Below are positions 31,253 to 37,129 of a stretch of DNA of 37,129 nucleotides, in pieces. The stretch comes from Geosporobacter subterraneus DSM 17957. GTDB taxonomy: Bacteria > Bacillota > Clostridia > Peptostreptococcales > Thermotaleaceae. The stretch covers positions 1-37,129 of the forward strand of contig NZ_FQZV01000038.1 of NCBI RefSeq assembly GCF_900142145.1, in the 5' to 3' direction. The position numbers and the translations under genes were made by a program. The first letter of the stretch is position 1. Every line of letters starts with the position of its first letter. Below the pieces are notes generated by a model, which did not search any database, was not told where the DNA came from, and saw only the letters and a list, made by a program, of their open reading frames with translations.

Positions 31253-31612
31253 TTATATGGATTTAAAGGGGATTCCCTTTACCAGTCTTGCCCCGTTGGC
31301 CCCTATACTTCTCAATCTTTCTTCCCCATCCCCAAGCTTAACCTGCAGTAATGGATGACCCTTCTGAAGTTTGTTATAATGTAAAATAACCCATCCATCC
31401 TTGCCAATTCCGATTCCTACTCCAAGGTTCGATTCCTCTGCCGCCATGTAGCCTAATTCTAAAGAGCTTTCTCCTCTTTTTCCCTCGATCACATAAGGAA
31501 TTCCCTCTTCCTCGATCCCCCAGATCACATGAGTAAAACTTGCTGTATCGATTGAATCCTGGTGAAAATAAACTGGGATATGAGGCTTTGTCATTTTTGT
31601 ATTAGTTGCCAT
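31253..31612 (-). CDS. pduH: Diol dehydratase reactivase, small subunit
   Basis: A 119-residue protein of the PduH/DdrB family. Marks: KPHIPVYFHQDSIDT, VIWGIEEEGIPYVIEG, LGVGIGIGKDGWVILHYNKL and GANGARLVKGIPF. With PduG it exchanges damaged cobalamin in PduCDE for fresh cofactor. The coding region overlaps pduG by 11 bases, typical for this pair. Confidence 0.92.
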   Translation of the reverse strand: MATNTKMTKPHIPVYFHQDSIDTASFTHVIWGIEEEGIPYVIEGKRGESSLELGYMAAEESNLGVGIGIGKDGWVILHYNKLQKGHPLLQVKLGDGEERLRSIGANGARLVKGIPFKSI

Positions 31613-33434
31613 GATAGATCCCTTCTTCCATCGCCAGTATCAATCCTGATGCAACAGCATTTCTAGGACCTTCTGTCCCTCTAATATTTGCTCTTCCCGC
31701 AACAACGCCAAACTGCGAAAGGGCATCGGTAACCAACTGAGGAACCTCAAAATCTAATGCAGATCCTCCTACTAATACAACAAATTCAATGTCTCGTATA
31801 TTCCCTGTTGGACACACTCTTTTAAGAGCTCTTAAGGCATTGGTAACAAATACCTTTTCCTTAGCCGATCTTCTAACTACCCTGATTTTCTCCAGAAAAT
31901 TATGTCCTGGAATCGGGATCATGCCGCCTTCTTTTAAGATTACTATCTTCGCAAACACCTGAGGATCTAAGGGTTCTTGAAAGAACTGTACTGTTCCATC
32001 CTCATGGCGTATGTGGAATAGACTTTCTACCTTTGCCAAAGGATACTTTTTGATATCCTCTGCCAGAGATAGGTCCTCTAACCCAAGTTCTGAATTAATC
32101 AGCATGGTTACCATGTTTCCTGCGCCGGCTAGATGGATTGAACAGATTTCTTTATTTTTATTGATAATCGAGGCATCTGTTGATCCAGCACCCATATCTA
32201 AGATGGCTAAAGGTGTGCTACTTCCAGGGGTGGTTAAAGCCCCTCGTATGGCCATATCCGCTTCTACACCGCCAACTTCAACCTTAACAGATAATTCTTT
32301 TTCTAATTCATCGGCAATCATTTGCATTTGCAGCCGGTCTGCCTTTACCATGGCTGCAATTCCTACTGCATTTTCCAGAGAAAACTCCTGTGCCAAACCA
32401 CCTTTTACCATCTGTGGTACAAAGGTATCTACGGCTAAAAGGTCTTGAATCTTAATGGTATGGGGGTGCTGTCCTGTCAGATTGGCCATAACTTGTCGAA
32501 CCTTTTCCAACATTCCGCCAGCATTGGTTCCAGGCTCTCCTTTAATATCCTCAATGGGAGCCACTGCCTGCAGCACTTCCATCATTCTCACGGCACCCTC
32601 ATCTACATCTACCTGACTGCTGCGTTTTTCCCCGATAAAATGGATTTTACCCGCAGGAATCCGACGCTCTTGTACATCCCCCTTAGGGGTTTTAATCACT
32701 ACAGCAGATCGATTCCCAATTAAAGCTCTTGCAATGGGAACAATCTGCTTTGTTTCTTCTGCGCTTAAACCAAAAACAGTAGCAATTCCGTAGGGATTGG
32801 ATAATACTTCTACAACACCGCCAGGAGATGCTACCTCTATTGCTGCTTTCATCCCTAAAGGAATCTTCTCAAGAAGCCCAACTTCATCTACGATGGGAAT
32901 AGGATTGAGCAGTCTGTTGTTAATCAAAACCCCATCATCTCTTTGGGCAATTGCTCCTGTGATTTTTAATCCCGCACCCATCAATTGATTGATCACAGCT
33001 GCTGCACTTCCGAAATCTACTTCTTTTGGGATTAATATGATGATCGGTTCTTCCTTGTTTATATTTTGTGTATTTTGAATGTTTACCGTAGTTCCGATGC
33101 CTAGCCCTAAACCCCCTGGGGTAGAGGGGTTGTGACCAATCATGGTAGATTCGGTGATAATCGTTTCCGTTATCGTCTCCATGGCCACATCCCCAATCAC
33201 AGGAGCTGCCTCATTAATCCGGATGAGGTGAATATCCCCTAATGACAAGTTTGCCTTATCTAGAGCTTGTTTTAGGGAGGCAAAGACACCGTGAATGTTT
33301 TTTCTGGTTCCTTTTATTCCGGTTGTCTCGACAATACCGCTGGATAAAAAGATGACTTCCTTTCTATCTGTGATCTTTGCCAATGCAACCTCTGTGGTTG
33401 CATTTCCAATGTCTACGCCTGCAATAATTTTCAT
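31602..33434 (-). CDS. pduG: Diol dehydratase reactivase, large subunit
   Basis: A 610-residue ATPase-type chaperone of the DdrA/PduG family with an actin-like fold. GVDIGNATTEVALAKI is the phosphate-1 loop, ESTMIGHNPSTPGG and LLAVDTFVPQMVKGGLAQEF are family blocks, and ILDMGAGSTDASIIN is the second phosphate loop, followed by EFVVLVGGSALDFEVPQLV. Length equals that of characterised enzymes. Directly behind pduE and translationally coupled to pduH. Confidence 0.95.
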   Translation of the reverse strand: MKIIAGVDIGNATTEVALAKITDRKEVIFLSSGIVETTGIKGTRKNIHGVFASLKQALDKANLSLGDIHLIRINEAAPVIGDVAMETITETIITESTMIGHNPSTPGGLGLGIGTTVNIQNTQNINKEEPIIILIPKEVDFGSAAAVINQLMGAGLKITGAIAQRDDGVLINNRLLNPIPIVDEVGLLEKIPLGMKAAIEVASPGGVVEVLSNPYGIATVFGLSAEETKQIVPIARALIGNRSAVVIKTPKGDVQERRIPAGKIHFIGEKRSSQVDVDEGAVRMMEVLQAVAPIEDIKGEPGTNAGGMLEKVRQVMANLTGQHPHTIKIQDLLAVDTFVPQMVKGGLAQEFSLENAVGIAAMVKADRLQMQMIADELEKELSVKVEVGGVEADMAIRGALTTPGSSTPLAILDMGAGSTDASIINKNKEICSIHLAGAGNMVTMLINSELGLEDLSLAEDIKKYPLAKVESLFHIRHEDGTVQFFQEPLDPQVFAKIVILKEGGMIPIPGHNFLEKIRVVRRSAKEKVFVTNALRALKRVCPTGNIRDIEFVVLVGGSALDFEVPQLVTDALSQFGVVAGRANIRGTEGPRNAVASGLILAMEEGIYHGN

Positions 33435-33466
33435 TTTATTACCTCCTGGTTGTTAGCCAGTGTAAA

Positions 33467-33976
33467 TTAGTCTTGTCTTAATCTGTTTCTTTGCTCGTAA
33501 ACCTCTGCTGCCTCTCGAACAAAAGCTGCATTTACAGCTGCACCATATTTGTTTCCAAGCTCATCAGCGATCTCCAATAGTTCTTGTTTTGTTGAACGGT
33601 ATGGTCTTAACGCATTATATATTTGAAGAATTCTTTCATCTGGAACTGCAATCAACTCAGCTGCTCTTCTAAGATTTCTTGCAAATGCATCTCTACCTAC
33701 AGACTCTGCAACTTGCGCTTGAAGCTCTAAGGTTTCAGGTGAAATTCTAACGTCAGCAGCATTAACACTGCCTTCAATAACTTTATCTAAAGTAATCTCT
33801 TTAAGCGTCTTTCCTGTAGGTGTCTTTAAAAGCTCTGGTCTTTTTTCGCCTAAGGGATAGTCTGCTTTTGAAACAGCACCTGCACAGCTGCTTTTACCTT
33901 CACTGTCTTTACCTGCAGCGCCTAGAGAAGCCATTACTTCCTTTACCATTTGTTCGATTAATTGCTGTTGATTCAT
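33467..33976 (-). CDS. pduE: B12-dependent diol dehydratase, small subunit
   Basis: A 169-residue gamma subunit. YPLGEKRPELLKTPTGKTL is the family hallmark; it is followed by RISPETLELQAQVAESVGRD, LRRAAELIAVPDERILQIYN and LRPYRSTKQELLEIADEL. The first 18 residues (NQQQLIEQMVKEVMASLG) form an amphipathic helix of the encapsulation type. The ATG at 33976 is chosen because GGAGGTG lies 6 bases upstream; an in-frame GTG at 33991 overlaps the pduD stop. Confidence 0.94.
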   Translation of the reverse strand: MNQQQLIEQMVKEVMASLGAAGKDSEGKSSCAGAVSKADYPLGEKRPELLKTPTGKTLKEITLDKVIEGSVNAADVRISPETLELQAQVAESVGRDAFARNLRRAAELIAVPDERILQIYNALRPYRSTKQELLEIADELGNKYGAAVNAAFVREAAEVYEQRNRLRQD

Positions 33977-33990
33977 AGTCTTCACCTCCA

Positions 33991-34644
33991 CTATTTAAAC
34001 TGAACATCTAATTCAATAGGCTTAGCACCCAATTGAACGTGTTCTGTTTCCTTGATGTGTAATAGAGCTGCCTTTGCTTGGTATCTTGGACGTGCCATCT
34101 GATCGTTCCGAACAGGCACTGGCTTTGGGCTTTCACCTTTCGCATACTTGGCCGCATTTTTACCGATGGCTCTATAAGTTTCTTCATCAATCAATGGAGC
34201 CTGTGAAAATAACTCCAAGTTTCCAAGTGGGAACAGGTCCTTCTGGTGAATAACAGTTGTTCCCTTAGATTGAACTCCAATTCCGATGCCTGATCCGCTT
34301 AACTTTGCAGCATCATGGGAAACAAATGCTACGTCAGAAGTTCTTGTGATTCTCACAACTCTTGCTTTCAAGCCTTCTTCTTCAATACCTGCGATGATTT
34401 CTCTTAATACTTTGTAGTGAGGAATATCAATGATTGTTTTTGTTTGATGTAATCCAAAAGCCGGAGCAAGACCAATCACTACCTCATCACTTTTTGTCCC
34501 TTTTAGTGCCTCACCCTTAGCTGTTAATGTCAATCCTTCAACATTTGCAGGAACACTAACACTGGCTGGAGCAGCTGTATCAAAATTAAAGTCCTTAAGA
34601 ACCTCTTCTATCACACTGCGAATTAATTGTTCATTTAAATTCAT
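33991..34644 (-). CDS. pduD: B12-dependent diol dehydratase, medium subunit
   Basis: A 217-residue beta subunit. Residues 1-20 ([20 protein letters not shown]) form the encapsulation helix seen in diol dehydratases and absent from typical glycerol dehydratases. The core follows with [57 protein letters not shown] and a C-terminal [14 protein letters not shown]. The N-terminal extension supports a diol-type, compartment-bound enzyme. Confidence 0.95.
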   Translation of the reverse strand: MNLNEQLIRSVIEEVLKDFNFDTAAPASVSVPANVEGLTLTAKGEALKGTKSDEVVIGLAPAFGLHQTKTIIDIPHYKVLREIIAGIEEEGLKARVVRITRTSDVAFVSHDAAKLSGSGIGIGVQSKGTTVIHQKDLFPLGNLELFSQAPLIDEETYRAIGKNAAKYAKGESPKPVPVRNDQMARPRYQAKAALLHIKETEHVQLGAKPIELDVQFK

Positions 34645-34671
34645 TACCTTGCACCCCTTCCTTTATCAATC

Positions 34672-36333
34672 TTAAAAGTCTTCCGGATTTACGGCGTTTG
34701 GAATGTTTCTGATTTCTTCCCATCTTGCGTCACTGATTACGTAACCGGTTTGTGGTCCACGATAATCGTTAGGATCATTTACAGAGCTGATTACGTTGAA
34801 ATCCTTATCTAAGATTGCAGAAGTATGCAGATAATCTCCAGCTACCCTTTGCTTTAATAGAGAAAGTACGCTGCTGGCCACATCCTCAAAGCCTCTCTTA
34901 TAAAGGGCTTTTACGATATCTAAACCGGTTACCCCTCTTGTCATCATTTCTTCTGCTGCCTTAAGATCTTCTACTACATTTCTATCCGGCATATCTTTGC
35001 TGCCATGAGCGTAAGTAGCAGCTTCAACTTCTTCATCTGTAATCGTAGGAAGTCCTAATTCTTCAAATAAAGCCTGAAGTGCTTTAGCAGCCTTATTTCT
35101 AACTTTTACGACTACATCTTCTGTTACCGGTCTTAAGCCTGCATCGATCTTTAAGTCTCTTTGAATAACGTTCCAATCATCATAATCGTCTGCATCCCAG
35201 TTTGAACCGGCAAACATGTTGTCATAGTTTGGTGTCGCACTATATCCAGAGCAGATAAAGTCAGTTCCAGGTACCATTTGCATTAAGGATCTTGCTACTC
35301 TCCTTAAGTCGGAGTGTGTGAAGGTTTGGTCGTTACTGGAAGCACACTCTAGGTCGAGCATCATAGCGATCAGGTTTTCTGCTAAGATCGCTCTGATACC
35401 GCCTGGCACCCCTGCAGGAACACCCACGCAGCTTACAGAACCATTTTGTGTACCTTGTGATCCGGCACCCTTTGTTACATAAAGGCAGCGAGCTTCTAGG
35501 TAAAGCATGGATTTGCCTTCCGCATAACCCATTTGTACCTCTGAGCCTGTACCGGATGTAAATCTCATTTTTAATCCTCTAGATGCATAGGCAGAAGCTA
35601 GGAAGGATTTTGACCAAGGTGTATCATCTCCATCGATGAATACTTGCTCTGTGCCATATACGGATACGGTTTCAGCATAAGCTGTAAGACCTCTCATACC
35701 AAGAATTAATTCTGTAGCCTCTTCAACTGCACATTGTGTAAGGATACCAGGTCTTCCAACCTGTGCACCTACCATAAGGGCCATTGCATTAAATGGTGCA
35801 ATTCTTGCTACCCCTACTGTTGTTTCCTGCTCATCAAATCCTCTCACTGCAGCTTCTGCAGCATCCGCAGCGATTTGGATAGGGTTGTCCTTTACGTTTG
35901 TAACGTGGCACTGGTTGGATGGAACTCTTCTGGTTCTCATCTTGCTGGCTGCCATCATCATCTCCAATACGTTTAGGTGCCCTACTACCTCTACAATTTT
36001 TGCAGGTGTCATGGCTGTAGTATATTTAACGATTTCCCCTCTAGGAACATTGATATCTACCAGCTTTCTCGCAAACTCTAAAGAGTCAATAGCCATTGCT
36101 TCCTCTGCTTTGGATAGGTTGATAGCATGATCTGCGATAAAGCTATCCAGCATGTCAAAGTTTTCTCTCTTTTTACCGTCCAATTCTACAACTTTTCCGT
36201 TTACGATTTTAATGCTTGGCTTTGGGTCCTGTGGACTGTTCATGGCGATCAAACCCACTTCAGACCATTCTTTTACGAAACCGTCTTTATTTACAGGACG
36301 CTCTGCTAATACTTGAAAGCGTTTTGATTTCAT
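34672..36333 (-). CDS. pduC: B12-dependent diol dehydratase, large subunit
   Basis: A 553-residue alpha subunit that dehydrates 1,2-propanediol to propionaldehyde (or glycerol to 3-hydroxypropionaldehyde) with adenosylcobalamin. Active-site residues fall at the same numbers as in the Klebsiella enzyme: His143 (SNQCHVTN), Glu170 (DEQETTVG), Glu221 (AYAETVSVYG), Gln296 and Ser301 (GSQGTQNGSVSC), Asp335 and Gln336 (SSNDQTF), Ser362 (ICSGYSATPNYDN). With intact PduD, PduE and reactivase genes, the enzyme should be active. It is a B12 enzyme, not the radical SAM type. Confidence 0.97.
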   Translation of the reverse strand: MKSKRFQVLAERPVNKDGFVKEWSEVGLIAMNSPQDPKPSIKIVNGKVVELDGKKRENFDMLDSFIADHAINLSKAEEAMAIDSLEFARKLVDINVPRGEIVKYTTAMTPAKIVEVVGHLNVLEMMMAASKMRTRRVPSNQCHVTNVKDNPIQIAADAAEAAVRGFDEQETTVGVARIAPFNAMALMVGAQVGRPGILTQCAVEEATELILGMRGLTAYAETVSVYGTEQVFIDGDDTPWSKSFLASAYASRGLKMRFTSGTGSEVQMGYAEGKSMLYLEARCLYVTKGAGSQGTQNGSVSCVGVPAGVPGGIRAILAENLIAMMLDLECASSNDQTFTHSDLRRVARSLMQMVPGTDFICSGYSATPNYDNMFAGSNWDADDYDDWNVIQRDLKIDAGLRPVTEDVVVKVRNKAAKALQALFEELGLPTITDEEVEAATYAHGSKDMPDRNVVEDLKAAEEMMTRGVTGLDIVKALYKRGFEDVASSVLSLLKQRVAGDYLHTSAILDKDFNVISSVNDPNDYRGPQTGYVISDARWEEIRNIPNAVNPEDF

Positions 36334-36364
36334 CCTTTTTCCCTCCCTTATTTACTGCCGGATT

Positions 36365-37129
36365 TTATATATATGGAACAGTTACTGGCTTTGGCTCGTC
36401 TGCCAGTGTACCTAGCAGCTTAACCCCTACTTCTCTTGCCGCAATGATCGCTTGTCTTACTGCACCGGAGTCACCGCTGATGAATAGAATTACCTCGTTG
36501 GAGAAGCTTGTGCCGCCTGCTGGTGATGCATAGCCGATGACGTCTACATTTGCTGCTTTTACAGCAGTATCGGCTATCATAACCCCGATGGCTGCCGGAG
36601 CCCCTACGATTAATCCGAAGGCTTTTCCTAATGGTGCATTGAAGGCCTTGTTGCATGCATAGCTTGCTCTTGCTGTGTACTGGAACTCCAAGTGACCTGC
36701 ATCGTTGGCATATACATCACCGAAGGTTCTGTCTAATTCTTTTAATGCTACTTCTACTGCTCTTCTTGCATCGGATACGTCTTCTGCTCCAAATAGGATT
36801 AAGCAGCCATGGCCTGCGCCGCCCTTTGTATCTCTTGCCAATTCAATTTTGATGATCTCTGTGTTTGTAGCTTTTACTGCCTCATCAGCAGCCATGATAT
36901 GAGGACCTGCTCCTGTACGAGCACCAATAATTCCGATAGAACGATATTTCTTATCTAAACCCATGGCTTCATGTACTTGATTATCCACGTTTGCAATTAC
37001 CAATCCAATTGTATCGCCAATAGCTGTACCTACAAATTCAGTTAATGAACAAGTTTTCATTTCACACTTCACCTCTTTTTTCTCTTCTACTTTAGCACTA
37101 TCTACCTTTTTCATTACTTCTTCCATGAT
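36365..37129 (-). CDS. pduB: Shell protein PduB (tandem BMC domains), 5' end probably cut
   Basis: At least 253 residues of a BMC-T trimer protein. It lines up with Salmonella PduB from CSLTEFVGTAIGDTIGLVIA through IGIIGARTGAGPHIMAADEA, ELDRTFGDVYANDAGHLEF and SGDSGAVRQAIIAAREVG to the final PKPVTVPYI. An ATG sits at 37126, three bases from the edge, but the codon before it is also open (Ile). The visible IMEEVMKKV looks like the last part of an encapsulation-type helix, so the true start may lie a few codons outside. First visible gene of the operon; its promoter is not in the window. Confidence 0.93.
   Translation of the reverse strand: MMEEVMKKVDSAKVEEKKEVKCEMKTCSLTEFVGTAIGDTIGLVIANVDNQVHEAMGLDKKYRSIGIIGARTGAGPHIMAADEAVKATNTEIIKIELARDTKGGAGHGCLILFGAEDVSDARRAVEVALKELDRTFGDVYANDAGHLEFQYTARASYACNKAFNAPLGKAFGLIVGAPAAIGVMIADTAVKAANVDVIGYASPAGGTSFSNEVILFISGDSGAVRQAIIAAREVGVKLLGTLADEPKPVTVPYI
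37058..37078 (-). promoter_or_regulatory. Internal ribosome binding site and start for PduB'
   Basis: Inside pduB the minus strand reads GAGGTGA, 8-9 bases, then ATG at 37060 (in EMKTCSLTEF). Salmonella makes the short form PduB' from an internal start at this same place, just before CSLTEF. The strong site suggests the same here. Confidence 0.6.

Noticed and set aside
34672-36333. Glycerol dehydratase (DhaB) rather than diol dehydratase
   Set aside because: The medium and small subunits have encapsulation-type N-terminal helices and lie in a pdu operon. Use of glycerol as an alternative substrate remains possible.
22454-37129. Ethanolamine (eut) microcompartment
   Set aside because: eutJ is present, but the signature enzyme is diol dehydratase PduCDE with PduGH, and EutBC (ammonia lyase) is absent.

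Overview
The window reads as chromosomal DNA of an anaerobic, low-to-mid GC Firmicute of the class Clostridia. Support comes from AGGAGG-type ribosome binding sites, PyrR attenuators, c-di-AMP (ydaO-type) riboswitches, a class 1B PyrD with PyrK, 2-hydroxyacyl-CoA dehydratase-type activases, a probable selenoprotein and a B12-dependent diol dehydratase microcompartment. An Alkaliphilus-like organism would fit, but the genus is an inference.

Layout. 1-3750: chrA-marR (leftward) and a yetF-like/DUF4363 pair (rightward) lie among short hairpin repeats and a complete small MITE-like element with terminal inverted repeats and a target duplication. 3747-8207: divergent pyrimidine operons, pyrF-pyrK-pyrD leftward and pyrB-pyrI rightward, share a central region with back-to-back promoters, three PyrR-type binding loops and two attenuator terminators. 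8208-9700: a strong promoter, two nearly identical tandem c-di-AMP riboswitches and a GNAT acetyltransferase. 9699-15266: a leftward five-gene operon with a class III aminotransferase, a homologue of cyanobacterial acyl-ACP reductase (AAR), and three proteins (ATPase activase plus two COG3580/COG3581-like proteins) resembling a split form of the plasmalogen/ether-lipid enzymes PlsA and GeR. 15406-16591: a leftward operon with an HesB/IscA-like gene carrying an in-frame UGA at the conserved cysteine, a 4Fe-4S membrane protein and a glutaredoxin, behind a CsoR-type dyad. 16600-17100: more hairpin repeats. 17158-19804: a coiled-coil protein, an unknown protein and a patatin-like lipase. 19862-22229: a two-component system with a PocR sensor domain. 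22387-37129: a leftward propanediol-type (Pdu) microcompartment operon that runs off the right edge.

How it works together. The Pdu operon encodes shell proteins (PduB, PduA/J, PduK, PduN, PduT), diol dehydratase PduCDE, its reactivase PduGH, phosphotransacylase PduL, cobalamin adenosyltransferase PduO, aldehyde dehydrogenase PduP, the PduS flavin/Fe-S protein and EutJ. It also has a flavoprotein and a multi-pass membrane protein without a Salmonella counterpart. PduQ, PduU, PduV, PduW and PduM are not seen here; some could lie beyond the right edge. The PocR-domain kinase/response regulator pair next to it is the likely diol sensor.

The parts most worth following up are the AAR/aminotransferase/split-PlsA-like operon and the selenoprotein HesB operon. 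Next come the tandem c-di-AMP riboswitches and the accessory proteins of the microcompartment.
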